Origin: JBLHKW01 sp047618565
GTDB taxonomy: Bacteria > Planctomycetota > UBA1135 > GCA-002686595
Length of the DNA stretch: 29,082 bases
Direction: 5' to 3'
Assembly: GCA_047618565.1 (NCBI GenBank)
Contig: JBLHKW010000055.1
Coordinates: forward strand, 1 to 29,082
Within the stretch, counting starts at the first letter, position 1. Each line of letters begins with the position of its first letter. Position numbers and translations under genes: made by a program. This document shows, one piece after another, positions 7,092 to 16,407 of this stretch. A model generated the notes under the pieces. The model made no database searches and was not told the DNA's origin. It saw nothing but the letters and a program-made list of their open reading frames with translations.

Positions 7092-9482
7092 GTGATGATG
7101 AACGCAACCCGTAGACGACTCGTGGCCTCCGGGCTCATGCTCCTGGCCATGTACACAGGCTATACAGCGTGGCGCATGGGCCAGAAGCCGGCCGCTCCCG
7201 CCAGCACCGGTTCGACCGCTGTGCCAGTCGCGCGGAACCCGTTCTCGCCTCCGCCGGTTTCCACCCTGCAGATCACGCCTGAACTACCGACGGTCTCGCA
7301 CATCCCCGCATCCGCCGGAGACCTGAATGACTGCAACCTGCTGCTCGTGACCCTGGACACGACCCGCGCGGATCGCCTCGGCTGTTACGGGAACGGGTCG
7401 ATCAAGACCCCTACGCTCGATCGCCTCGCCTGCGAGGGATTGGTCTTCTCCGACGTCACCGCCGTCGCGCCCGAGACCCTGCCCTCCCACGCCTCGCTCA
7501 TGACTGGCCTGTACCCGGTTCACCACGGGGCCCACTCGAACGGCCTCTTCCGACTCGAGGATGGGCACGAGACCCTGGCCGAACGCCTGGCCGCGGAGGG
7601 CTTCCGTACCGGAGCGGTGATCTCGGCCTTTGTCCTGAACGCGCAGGCGGGACTCGCGCAGGGATTCGAGTATTACGACGACGACCTTCCGGCCACCAAG
7701 GCGGCGGTGATCGAGCATTTCCAGGAGCGCACGGCACGCCACACCACAGCTCGGGCGCTCGCCTGGCTCGAGCAGGTCGAGAGCGAGAGGTTCTTCCTGT
7801 GGGTGCACTACTTCGACCCGCACCACGTCTACTCACCGCCGAGTCCATTCGCCGAGGAGTACCAAGACAACCCATACGACGGAGAGATCGCCTTCGTCGA
7901 CTCAGCTCTCGGCGAACTGCTCGACGGGCTGGCCGCAGCCGGCCTGGACTCCAAGACCCTGGTCGCGGTCGTCGGGGACCACGGTGAGGGGCTCGGGCAG
8001 CATCACGAGATGACCCATCCTTACCTCGTCTACGATGGGACCCTGCGGGTGCCCTTGATCCTGCACGCGGGCGACCGGCTCGGTGGAGGCGTGCATTGCA
8101 CGCTACCGGCATCGCAGGTGGACGTGGCCCCCACGCTTCTGTCGCTGCTCGGTCTGGGCTTCGAAGGAGTCACCGACGCGCAGAACATGCTGGCCCCGGA
8201 AGCTGAGGAGCAGCCGCGCTTTTTCCAGACCATGGCCGGCGCCCTGGAATTCGGATGGGAACCCCTGACCGGCGTGTGCTTCGAGGACTACAAGTACATT
8301 CACAGCTCGGAGCCCGAGCTCTATCACCGCGTTGACGACCCGGCCGAACTCATCAACGTTGCGTTGACCGAGCCCGCAGTGGCCGAGCACCTGCGCGGGT
8401 TGGTGCAGCAGGCCTTCGGCGGCGAGCTCGGCACGGCTCCGACCCCGACCGTACAACCGACGATGGCGGAGCTGGAGAAGCTGCAAGCCCTGGGCTACCT
8501 CGAAACCAACTCCGGCGGACCAACCAGGGCGAACACCGCCCTGCTGCCGCAGGTCATGATGCCCGTCCTGCACCGCGTTGCGATGGCCGAGCACGACTCG
8601 AAACCCGCCGGTCAACGGATCGCCGAGTTGACCGAGCTTGTCGAGGAGTACCCGGAGTTCTATCCGGCGTGGAAGGCTCTGGGAACCGCGCAGCGCCGGA
8701 ATAGGGCCCTGGACGAGGCTGCGCTCGCCCTGCAGCGCTGCCTGGAGTTGCGGCCCGACACGCCGCAGACCATCTTCGAGCTGGCGCTGGTGCACACGCT
8801 TCAGTCGCAGCACGCCGAGACCGTGCGTTTGCTCAAGCCGGTGATTCGAGACTATCCGGATTACGCGCGCGCACTGTTTCTTTACGCCACGGCTCTGCGA
8901 AGGTTGCACCACGACGACGAGGCGATCGGACATTTCAAGGCCGTCCTCAAGATCGACCCGAACTATCCGCTGGCCATCAATCGCTTGATCGACGCGTGCA
9001 CGGCAGCCGGGCGCTCGGCCGAGATCCCCGAGTACCTCGAGAAGAAGCTGGCCGAGGCTCCCCGCGCGACCGGTATCCGCATCGCGCTGGCCGACCACTA
9101 CGAGAGCCAGCGTGAATCCGAGCGCGCCGACGAGACGCTGCGCGCGGGCCTGAAGCTCAACCCCGACGATGCCGACCTCGTCCGACACATCGTGATCTCC
9201 CTCGCCAACCACGAGGATCCGGAACGCCGCGACAGGCAGGCCGCCATCGACGTGCTCGTCACCTTCCTCGACCGCATGGATCCGCCCCCGGTCGCTGGCC
9301 TGACGACGTTGAGCGATCTCTATATTGTGGTCGGCAACATGGAAGCCGCCATCGCCACGGCGGAGCGTGCACGCGACTGCGCGTTCGCCGAGGGTGGCGC
9401 CGAGCTGCGCGCCATGACCGAGAAACAACTGGCGAAGGTGATCGCACGCTCGGCGTCCCGCGCAGAGAGCGCGCCCAGGTAA
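7092..9482 (+). CDS. Membrane-anchored sulfatase-superfamily protein fused to TPR repeats
   Basis: The 796-residue product has a signal-anchor helix (about 8-28), an alkaline-phosphatase/sulfatase superfamily domain (about 80-430) and a TPR-rich C-terminal half (about 515-720). Metal-site motifs are present: LDTTRADRLGCYG (Asp89) and VGDHGEGLGQH (Asp296, His297). The nucleophile position, normally Cys or Ser in C/S-x-P-x-R, reads ETLPSHASLMTG, so Thr129 replaces it and His133 replaces the Arg. A formylglycine-dependent sulfatase is therefore unlikely; Thr nucleophiles occur in related phosphotransferases and phosphodiesterases such as LtaS. The start is GTG 7092 or the ATGs at 7095 and 7098; AAAGGTGAT just before favours 7098. 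Substrate unknown. The TPR half suggests a protein partner. Confidence 0.85.
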   Translation: MMMNATRRRLVASGLMLLAMYTGYTAWRMGQKPAAPASTGSTAVPVARNPFSPPPVSTLQITPELPTVSHIPASAGDLNDCNLLLVTLDTTRADRLGCYGNGSIKTPTLDRLACEGLVFSDVTAVAPETLPSHASLMTGLYPVHHGAHSNGLFRLEDGHETLAERLAAEGFRTGAVISAFVLNAQAGLAQGFEYYDDDLPATKAAVIEHFQERTARHTTARALAWLEQVESERFFLWVHYFDPHHVYSPPSPFAEEYQDNPYDGEIAFVDSALGELLDGLAAAGLDSKTLVAVVGDHGEGLGQHHEMTHPYLVYDGTLRVPLILHAGDRLGGGVHCTLPASQVDVAPTLLSLLGLGFEGVTDAQNMLAPEAEEQPRFFQTMAGALEFGWEPLTGVCFEDYKYIHSSEPELYHRVDDPAELINVALTEPAVAEHLRGLVQQAFGGELGTAPTPTVQPTMAELEKLQALGYLETNSGGPTRANTALLPQVMMPVLHRVAMAEHDSKPAGQRIAELTELVEEYPEFYPAWKALGTAQRRNRALDEAALALQRCLELRPDTPQTIFELALVHTLQSQHAETVRLLKPVIRDYPDYARALFLYATALRRLHHDDEAIGHFKAVLKIDPNYPLAINRLIDACTAAGRSAEIPEYLEKKLAEAPRATGIRIALADHYESQRESERADETLRAGLKLNPDDADLVRHIVISLANHEDPERRDRQAAIDVLVTFLDRMDPPPVAGLTTLSDLYIVVGNMEAAIATAERARDCAFAEGGAELRAMTEKQLAKVIARSASRAESAPR

Positions 9483-9537
9483 GAGCACCGAAGTCGGGGC
9501 CAGGCATCAAGACATGTCGCCAAGGGGTGATACGGAG

Positions 9538-9578
9538 CCACTGCCAACCGTTCGCCAGGGCAAACGACCGCAGTGGCC
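9538..9578. terminator. Inverted repeat between convergent genes, possible terminator
   Basis: GCCACTGC (9538-9545) and GCAGTGGC (9571-9578) are perfect 8-bp inverted repeats around a 25-base loop, placed between the 3' ends of the convergent sulfatase-like gene and the rsgA remnant. The loop is long and no T-tract follows, so termination function is uncertain. Confidence 0.25.
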
Positions 9579-9592
9579 CCTGTAGTTCTGGT

Positions 9593-10222
9593 TCAGTCGA
9601 GTGAGTCCTGGATTCGCCGGTACGCCTCGTACCGCAACGCCTCGATCTCACCATCCTCGGTGGCCGCGCGCACCGCGCACCCGGGATCGACCACGTGCAG
9701 ACAATCCCGAAAACGGCACCCGTCGGCGTGGCGCGCGAACTCCGAGAACTCGGCTGCAAGCTCGTGTTTCCCCGTTTGCCAGAGTCCGAAGGACCGGATC
9801 CCGGGAGTGTCGATCACGCGCGTTCCACGCTCGAGCTCGTACAGCGTCGAGCCCGTCGTCGTGTGACGCCCCTTGCCGTCGCCCGAGCGCACGTCGCCCG
9901 TGGATGCGGAACCGGGCCGCAGAGCGTTGAGCAATGAGGACTTCCCTACACCGCTCTGCCCGACGAAGACGACCGTCTTCTCGGCAATGGCTTACCGCAA
10001 CTGCGTTATCCCGGCACCGCTTGCAGTCGAGGTCACCAGCACCTCGGCGCTCGCCCGATAGACCTCGAGTCGCTGCAGAACTGCAGACAGCTCGCCCTCA
10101 TCGGTCAACAGGTCCGCCTTGTTCAGGCAGACCACGGGATTCACGCCACCCTGCTGGAGCACGACCAGAAAGCGATCGATCAACCCCGGTCGGAACGCCG
10201 GCGCCCGCGACCTGGAGATCAC
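9593..10222 (-). pseudogene. rsgA: Broken rsgA (ribosome small-subunit-dependent GTPase A)
   Basis: Two open stretches in the same frame together give the circularly permuted GTPase and C-terminal zinc domain of RsgA, which helps mature the 30S ribosomal subunit. The first (GTG at 10222) has FRPGLIDRFLVV and the G4 motif NKADL; the second has the P-loop GQSGVGKSS, the G3 motif DTPG and the zinc motif CRFRDCLHVVDPGC. They are separated by an in-frame TAA at 9994-9992, where relatives usually read LREA (GAA to TAA would explain it). The N-terminal OB-fold and the first part of the GTPase domain, about 100 residues, are absent: homology begins at 10222, where the preceding cytochrome gene ends. 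Truncation plus a nonsense codon argues for a non-functional remnant, unless both are sequence errors. Confidence 0.85.
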
Positions 10223-13200
10223 GGACAGGTGTTACCGAACGAGTCCGTCGTCTCGACGTTGGCGCCCGCGTCGTAGGTCAGGCCCGGGCCGGCGATGTTG
10301 GTGACGTCGAGGGTCCAGCATCCTGCGAAGCTGCCCACGAAGGGCGCGCGGAACGCGGCCACGCCGCGGCTGTTCGTGCGGCCGTGGGCGCTGGCGACAA
10401 AGGCGTCCGACCAGCTGGCGGCGACGCTGGCACCGGCGACGGGCGTGCCGTTCGCATTCAGAACCCGGACGAATCCGAAGAGGCCCACAGACGGGACACC
10501 CATGCTGCCCAGGCTGAGGAAGCTGATGGACTGGACGTGCACCGTGTTGCTCATGTCCAGCTCATCGCGATCGAAGACGCCGTCCTCATCGCGGTCGATG
10601 CCGATGCGCGTTTCGCTGCCCGACGGAACGATGGTCCATGTCAACTCGCTGCCGGCAGCGGCGGCGGCCTGGAGTTGTGCGACGGTCGGAGTCTCGGCGG
10701 CGCGGTCGGACTGGAAGACGTTGCTCCCGAGGTACGCGTAGCCGCGCTGCAATCCACCCTGTACGCCCTTGACGACGAGCCCGACGACGGAGGTGTCCGC
10801 GAGGGCCACCATGTCGGCCAGTAGCGCGGTCTGCGCGGCGGGTGCGCTGCCCAGATCGACCAGGGTCGTCTGGACGCCGACAGCTGCGTGGGTGTCGAGG
10901 CCGGCGGTTCCGGGGGGCTCGAGCAGGCCGCCGCCGATGGGCAGATCCGAACCGGAGAAGGCGAGCATGAAGGCGACCAGGTCGGCCACGTCCTGGTCGC
11001 TTCCGACGGAGAAGACCGGCTCGGAAACGAACTGTCCGATCGAGTCGATGCTACCGTCGTGCAGCAGTCCGAAACCCGAGCGGTTGCTCGTCTGGGTCAT
11101 GTCGAAGCCGACCTTCTCGTACTGGTTGCGCAGCTGCGGAATCTTGATGCTCACGTTGGTCGAACCATCGACGGAGACAAGGGCGTGGTGGCGCTCTCCG
11201 TTCGGGCCCGGCGGAATAGGCACGAACGAGAACCCGACGAGTTCATTGTCGGTCCCCATGCCCGTCGGAAGTGTGTGGCAGGTGGCGCAAGCGATGCCGC
11301 CGTCCAGCGCGTTCGGCGGTCGGTAGAGGCTCAAGCCGCGCGTGGCATCGCCGTTGGCCATCGGCTGACCGGCGGGGGCGAATCGGCCGGAGGTGAAGTG
11401 CCCGTCGAGGGGCAGGTCATCCGGCAGGGAGTTGTCGAAGTTCCTGTACGGGTTCGGCGGGTAGTAGATCGTTGCCAGGAAGTCCTCGAACTCCTGCATT
11501 TCCGCCGGGTTGAGCATGACGTCGTCGCCTTGCAGGCCCGTGAACGCGCCGTTGAACTCCTCGAGACCGTCCTTGTCGCCGCGCCAGTGCAGTGGCTCCT
11601 TGCCGATGATGTCCTGCAGGGACTGCGTCGTCATCGGGCCCTTCATCGGGTGCCAGGCCTGACAGCCACCGTCGGGGCAGTTCTGGTTCATGGCCTTCAT
11701 GGAACCGGACGGGTCGCCCAGGTCCCAGGCCAGGCGGTCCATGCGCGCGTCGATGTGACACGAGGCGCAGGCCTGGTGGCCGGTTCCCGAGTTCTTGTGG
11801 GTGTCGTAGAGGTGCTTGCGGCCGGCCTTGACGGCGCTCGGCGACGGGTCGTAGAAAGAGACCTGGTGCAGCTCGAGCTCGGTCGCGGTGCTGACCGTGG
11901 AGATCGAGGCTCCGAACTTGTTGAGCACGTACAGCCTGTCGCGCGCATCGTCTATCGCGATACCCGTGGGGCCCTCGCCGACCTCGATCGTGGTACTCGA
12001 CCCCGTGCGCGCTCCGGATGGATCGAGCATGATCACGTTGTTCGAGCCCATCCCCGTCACAAACGCCTGCGTGCCGTCCGCATTCCACGCGATGCCGCGC
12101 GGATCGCCGATCGACTGATCGCGCAGGCCCTGGGACACGGTCGAGGTCGAGTAGTTCAGGTGCGGGTTGAGGTCAACCACATCGATCGTGGCCGGTCCGC
12201 CCATCGCGCTCGGGTCGACCAGCGCGAGGTTGACACGCAGGAAGCGCCCGTTGAGGTTCGGCTCGAAACGCACCTCGTTGGTGGCATCCGTGCCGATCAT
12301 CGCGATGTCGCCGGTCATCGGGTTGACGCCGATCGCCATGCCGATGTTCATCAATCGGCTGGCATAGGTGACGCCAAGGGTGGCCGTGTCCACGATCGCG
12401 ATGTCATGGTCGGGCAGATCCCAGCCAATCGGGCGACCCGACGCGGCCGCGTTCGGTCCACTCACGAAGCTGGTCCAGTTGCCCCCATTGTCATCCATCC
12501 ACTGACCGGCGTCGTTCTTCTTGACGATCAGACCGACACTGGGTGCAGGAGGATTCGCGCCGTTGATCGGCGGCATGAACGACGCACCGTCGTTGGGCGG
12601 CGGGTTCATGCCTCCATAGGGACTGCCACCGTTGCTCACGACCTGGGGCGGAAACGCGAGACCCGGGCTGCCGCCCGCAAGGATGGTCGACCCGTTGCCC
12701 GACTCCAGGATCGCGACGTAGACCTGCGATCCATCCGGACTGACCGCCATACCGCGCGGGTCCTCGGCATCGATCGGTACGACGACAGGGGCCAGCGCGA
12801 GATTTGTGGGGTCGAAGACCAGCACCCGGTTCACCTGCGAACAGGCGACGAAGGCGCGCTCTGGCGTGCCCGCAAAGACCACGTCCGTCGGCTCATCATC
12901 CGTTGCCAGCGTCAGCACGACATTGCCCGTCGTGAGGTCGACGATGCTCACACTGTCCGACACCTGATTCACAACCCAGGCCTCGTCAGGCGTCCGCAAC
13001 CGCACAGAGACAGGCGAAAGGCCGACGGGTACGGCGCCCAACGTGACGGGTCTCCTGCCCGACACATCGAACACCTCAAGTCGGTTGTCCGGCGTGTTGA
13101 CCGCGAGCAAGGTCATGCCATCTGCACTGAGCTCGAGCGGGTGCACGTGCGGTGTCTCCCAGTGAATGAAAGAACCTTGCGCGGCAGCGCGAGCAGCCAT

Positions 13201-13245
13201 GGCGGTGGAAACAGCGATAGCAAAGACTGCGTGGCGTGAAATCAT
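10219..13245 (-). CDS. Exported beta-propeller / di-haem cytochrome c protein
   Basis: The 1008-residue product has a Sec signal peptide (cut near AAAQ-GS, residue 23), a YncE-like beta-propeller (about 30-460, repeats such as SPDGSQVYVA and NADGTQAFVT), and a cytochrome region with two CxxCH haem sites (CASCH 493-497, CATCH 653-657) resembling the MauG/di-haem peroxidase group. An Asp-rich calcium-type loop follows (GIDRDEDGVFDRDELD, near 890), then a C-terminal Ig/Big-1-like domain (about 920-1008). It probably works in the periplasm or at the cell surface as a redox protein; the substrate is unknown. The stop overlaps the first codon of the rsgA remnant, a sign that something was lost upstream of rsgA rather than from this gene, whose C-terminus looks natural. 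Confidence 0.85.
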   Translation of the reverse strand: MISRHAVFAIAVSTAMAARAAAQGSFIHWETPHVHPLELSADGMTLLAVNTPDNRLEVFDVSGRRPVTLGAVPVGLSPVSVRLRTPDEAWVVNQVSDSVSIVDLTTGNVVLTLATDDEPTDVVFAGTPERAFVACSQVNRVLVFDPTNLALAPVVVPIDAEDPRGMAVSPDGSQVYVAILESGNGSTILAGGSPGLAFPPQVVSNGGSPYGGMNPPPNDGASFMPPINGANPPAPSVGLIVKKNDAGQWMDDNGGNWTSFVSGPNAAASGRPIGWDLPDHDIAIVDTATLGVTYASRLMNIGMAIGVNPMTGDIAMIGTDATNEVRFEPNLNGRFLRVNLALVDPSAMGGPATIDVVDLNPHLNYSTSTVSQGLRDQSIGDPRGIAWNADGTQAFVTGMGSNNVIMLDPSGARTGSSTTIEVGEGPTGIAIDDARDRLYVLNKFGASISTVSTATELELHQVSFYDPSPSAVKAGRKHLYDTHKNSGTGHQACASCHIDARMDRLAWDLGDPSGSMKAMNQNCPDGGCQAWHPMKGPMTTQSLQDIIGKEPLHWRGDKDGLEEFNGAFTGLQGDDVMLNPAEMQEFEDFLATIYYPPNPYRNFDNSLPDDLPLDGHFTSGRFAPAGQPMANGDATRGLSLYRPPNALDGGIACATCHTLPTGMGTDNELVGFSFVPIPPGPNGERHHALVSVDGSTNVSIKIPQLRNQYEKVGFDMTQTSNRSGFGLLHDGSIDSIGQFVSEPVFSVGSDQDVADLVAFMLAFSGSDLPIGGGLLEPPGTAGLDTHAAVGVQTTLVDLGSAPAAQTALLADMVALADTSVVGLVVKGVQGGLQRGYAYLGSNVFQSDRAAETPTVAQLQAAAAAGSELTWTIVPSGSETRIGIDRDEDGVFDRDELDMSNTVHVQSISFLSLGSMGVPSVGLFGFVRVLNANGTPVAGASVAASWSDAFVASAHGRTNSRGVAAFRAPFVGSFAGCWTLDVTNIAGPGLTYDAGANVETTDSFGNTCP

Positions 13246-13392
13246 GCGGAGAGCTCGATAGGGCCTGGGGGGGATCCAGGGCAGAAAAGGGCCTCGAACA
13301 GCATACCACCAGGCCTGCCCCCCGGGGCTGCGCGCCTACATCCCTTACGATCAGTCCCCCCGTTAGTCGGGCAATCCCCCTAGAATCGATGG

Positions 13393-14697
13393 ATGCACCG
13401 ACCGACGAAGAACTCCGTGCCCGTACCTGCCAGCAGACTCCTGATGCTCGCCGCTGCCGCTCTGCTGCTTGGGCAGAGCGCGCGCGCCGGCGACACCACC
13501 GTGGATGCGGGGCGCGGCCCCGTATCCGTGCATGTTCCCGCTGGCTACTCGCCGGCCGTACCGATGCCGCTCGTGATGTTGTTGCACGGCTACAGCGCGG
13601 ACGGGCCCGGGCAAGAGGCCTACATGCAGTTCACGCCCCTGTCGGATGAACGCGGCTTTCTCTACCTGTATCCGAACGGAACTCTCGACGGCGCCGGCAA
13701 TCGTTTCTGGAACGGGACCAACGCATGCTGCGATTTTGCGGGGAGCGGGATCGACGACTCGGGCTACCTGCGTGACCTGATCGAGGCCGTGGGACAGGCG
13801 CTGAACGTCGATGAGCGCCGTGTCTACCTGATAGGGCACTCCAATGGGGGCTTCATGTCCCACCGCCTGGCGTGCGACCACCCTGACCTGATCACCGCCA
13901 TCGCAAGTCTCGCCGGCGCGACCTGGAACAATGCCGCCGCCTGCGGAGCCGCGTCGGGAGTGCACGTGCTGCAGGTCCACGGGACCAACGACACGACCAT
14001 TTTCTACAACGGCGGCAACCTCACGGGCTCCGTGTACCCGGGGGCTGTGGCGACCGTCGAACAGTGGGCTGGCTTCGCCGGGTGCTCGTTGACACCGGAT
14101 AATTCGGCCCCACCGCTCGACCTGGACGCGTCCCTGGCCGGCGACGAGACCACGGTTCGCAGTTACCCATCGGGATGTAGCAACGACGGCTCCGCCGAAC
14201 TCTGGACCATTAACGGTGGAGGCCACATCCCCGCCCTCTCGGCCGATTTCTCGCCGGCGGTGGTCGATTTCCTGTTCGACCATGCGCGCGCAGGCCTCGG
14301 TGCGAGTTACTGCGTGGCTGCACCCAACTCCGCCGGCGACGGGGCACGCATCGCAGGCCTGGGAAGCGACGTCGTGGCCGACGGTGACTTCACCCTGATC
14401 GTGGAGGGCCTGCCGGCGTCGGTCTTCGGACTCTTCTTCTTCGGTCCGAACGCGATCCAGTCACCCTTCGGTGATGGCTTCCGATGCGTCGGCGGAAGCA
14501 CCCAGCGGCTCTATCCGCTGACACGGGCCAACGACTTCGGTACGGCCGCGCGCTCCGTGAATCTGATCGCCGCCCCGGCGCTGGGGTCGATCGTGCCCGG
14601 ATCGAACTGGAACTTTCAGCTCTGGTACCGAGATGGAGGCGGACCCGGCGGGACCGGATTCAACGTGAGTGATGGACTGAACGTCGCTTTCCAGTAG
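13393..14697 (+). CDS. Secreted PHB-depolymerase / feruloyl-esterase-like hydrolase
   Basis: The 434-residue product has a signal peptide (cut near SARA-GD, residue 32) and an alpha/beta-hydrolase domain of the LpqC/PHB depolymerase family (about 33-300). The catalytic triad can be placed: Ser150 in GHSNGG, Asp200 in HGTNDTT, His278 in GGGHIP. The oxyanion region is MLLHGYS. The C-terminal domain (about 306-434; motifs FGLFFFG, FRCVGG, WNFQLWYRD) is a module I associate with secreted Planctomycetota proteins and is presumably used for surface attachment or sorting. It would cleave esters in extracellular polymers; the substrate is not determinable. The gene is divergent from the cytochrome gene (147-base gap), and its last 38 bases overlap the convergent SRPBCC gene. 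Confidence 0.88.
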   Translation: MHRPTKNSVPVPASRLLMLAAAALLLGQSARAGDTTVDAGRGPVSVHVPAGYSPAVPMPLVMLLHGYSADGPGQEAYMQFTPLSDERGFLYLYPNGTLDGAGNRFWNGTNACCDFAGSGIDDSGYLRDLIEAVGQALNVDERRVYLIGHSNGGFMSHRLACDHPDLITAIASLAGATWNNAAACGAASGVHVLQVHGTNDTTIFYNGGNLTGSVYPGAVATVEQWAGFAGCSLTPDNSAPPLDLDASLAGDETTVRSYPSGCSNDGSAELWTINGGGHIPALSADFSPAVVDFLFDHARAGLGASYCVAAPNSAGDGARIAGLGSDVVADGDFTLIVEGLPASVFGLFFFGPNAIQSPFGDGFRCVGGSTQRLYPLTRANDFGTAARSVNLIAAPALGSIVPGSNWNFQLWYRDGGGPGGTGFNVSDGLNVAFQ

Positions 14698-15259
14698 CGC
14701 CACCAGGGCCTGGCCCGGGTTGTTCATGAGCCAAGCTCGACGCCACCATCTTCAGCTGGGTGTCGAGGCCCTTCTTGACACCGCCACCGACCACCATCAT
14801 CACGCGAAAGATGGGGGTGTGCCACGTACCGATCTCGATGTCAGTGGTTCCCGAGAGCGTGACACGACAGCCCTCGCCAGCGGTCTCGATCGCGTATTCC
14901 CAACGGCTCTTCATGTTCACCGTGGCCGACGACATCTCGCGCACCATGTGACGCGGCGGTTCGTGTTCCGTGGTGCGCACGGTGATGACCTCGCCGTGGC
15001 CTATATCCTCCGCCCAGACCGGTCGCCCATCTTCGGAGGGCAGGACCTCCACCGATTTCATCATCTTGCCCGTCACCGGATGCGCCTCGACATCCTGCAG
15101 GGCCTCCCAGACCTGTTGTGCATTGCCTTCGAACTCGACGACCGTTTGCCCCTCGTATCGCACGGGCATGAGGTAGCCGATGATGACGGTCAGCGCGATC
15201 AGCGCCACGACGATGATGAGTGTCGACATGAGGATCCGCTTTCGATCAGGGGGTTGCAT
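14660..15259 (-). CDS. Membrane-anchored SRPBCC (polyketide cyclase-like) protein
   Basis: A single N-terminal helix (about 11-31, after the basic MQPPDRKRIL) is followed by an SRPBCC/START-like fold: VEFEGNAQQVWEALQDVE opens the domain and a Trp/Arg beta-strand pattern (SRWEYAIETAGEGCRVTLSG) closes it. The fold has a hydrophobic cavity for lipids or small ligands; no function can be named. I chose ATG 15259 (199 residues) because it keeps the positive residues before the helix; ATG 15229 is the alternative and the open frame extends further upstream. The last codons overlap the end of the convergent esterase gene. It is 106 bases downstream of the DUF502 gene on the same strand and could be co-transcribed with it. 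Confidence 0.7.
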   Translation of the reverse strand: MQPPDRKRILMSTLIIVVALIALTVIIGYLMPVRYEGQTVVEFEGNAQQVWEALQDVEAHPVTGKMMKSVEVLPSEDGRPVWAEDIGHGEVITVRTTEHEPPRHMVREMSSATVNMKSRWEYAIETAGEGCRVTLSGTTDIEIGTWHTPIFRVMMVVGGGVKKGLDTQLKMVASSLAHEQPGPGPGGATGKRRSVHHSR

Positions 15260-15365
15260 CGGCCCGATATTGCGACAAGCGACGCCCATCCGACGAACCA
15301 TCCAGTTTGACTGGCCGGGCTCGAGACGCGCGTGGCTGCCCCGATAGCGCGTCAGCCCCAACATC

Positions 15366-15953
15366 TCAATCTTCGTCGTCGCCACCGCCGATGCCGGCGG
15401 TGAGCACGACGCGCATGGCCTCATCGGTGCGCATGTCCACGGGCTCCAGCTCGTCCTCGGGTAGCATCACGAGGAAGCCGCCGAGCTGGTAGCTCATGGG
15501 CAGGTAGACCGCCACGCATCCCTCGGGCACGCCGGGCAGGGCATGTTCCGCGTCACGGCGGGTCACGAAGCCGACCAGCCGCTTGCCGTCGATGGTCACG
15601 AGCACCGGGCTTCCAAGGTTGTCCCCTCCGTCGCCGCGAAAGAAGCGCATCATGTCGTGCAACGCGCCGTACACGGACTTGACCAGAGGCACGCGTGCGA
15701 CCAGGTGCCGGAAGCCTCCGGCCAGCTTGCGCACGACCCACAGGTCCACGAGCAAGCCGACGGTGAAAACGATGACGAAGCCGATGACGAGTCCAAGGCC
15801 CGCAACGTACTTGCCCTCGGGCAGGATCCAGCGGCCCAGGCGACCGAGCATGGACTCGAAGGTCGAGCCCAACCACCAGAGCGCATAAAGCGTCAGGAAC
15901 GTCGGAAGCACGGCCGTCAGGCCCTTCAGGAAGATTCGGATGAGTCGTTGCAT
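15366..15953 (-). CDS. DUF502 family membrane protein
   Basis: The 195-residue product matches the DUF502 family over its full length: two transmembrane helices (about 8-28 and 50-72) followed by a soluble domain with family motifs (RVPLVKSVYGALHDMM, PMSYQLGGFLVMLP). The family is widespread in bacteria and its biochemical role is not established. An acidic tail (GGGDDED) ends the protein. The ATG at 15953 matches the usual N-terminus (MQRLIRIFLKGL). No clear ribosome site is visible. Confidence 0.92.
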   Translation of the reverse strand: MQRLIRIFLKGLTAVLPTFLTLYALWWLGSTFESMLGRLGRWILPEGKYVAGLGLVIGFVIVFTVGLLVDLWVVRKLAGGFRHLVARVPLVKSVYGALHDMMRFFRGDGGDNLGSPVLVTIDGKRLVGFVTRRDAEHALPGVPEGCVAVYLPMSYQLGGFLVMLPEDELEPVDMRTDEAMRVVLTAGIGGGDDED

Positions 15954-16407
15954 GGCGCTACCGCTCGAGACCGCTGGAATACGGTACCGCGCTGGCCAGG
16001 CGAAGTCGCACGCGCTGGCGTGTTCTCGCCATTGGGTCGAGTTCCATGGGTCAGGTGCGCCGGCACCGATACTGGTCAGGAAGCACGGCGTAATCTTCGA
16101 CGAGAAGAGCGCGCCGGAAGCGACAGTGCGAGCGGATGCTCGCTGCCGGCGCGGATCCCGCGCACCCGACCTTCGCGCCCCACGAGGGTGCCGACCATTC
16201 GGTCACGGTCAGCGCAGCGATGCGGTCTTTCGTGGCACGCCACTGATCGCTGCCGAAAGCCCCTGCAACCCTGAACCCAACGCTTGGCGGCACAAGGACT
16301 TGTGGCTCCGGGAAGAGGATCTCCATGGGCAAAACTCCCTGCCGGCAAGACGCCCATCGCTGCATCCAGCCGAGGAAAACTTCGACGCCACGTCTCCAGG
16401 CTCTACG
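15954..16407. other. Non-coding stretch between divergent genes
   Basis: This 454-base region separates the DUF502 gene from the hybrid kinase gene. Open frames cross it on both strands, but none shows a recognisable domain, signal peptide or ribosome site. It must hold the promoters of both neighbours, yet I see no convincing -35/-10 pair, riboswitch or repeat. Confidence 0.5.

Noticed and set aside
8103..9488. Minus-strand open frame of 461 codons
   Set aside because: It is antisense to the sulfatase/TPR gene, whose domains are clear.
10888..13239. Plus-strand open frame of 783 codons
   Set aside because: It is antisense to the cytochrome gene and has no recognisable domain or signal.
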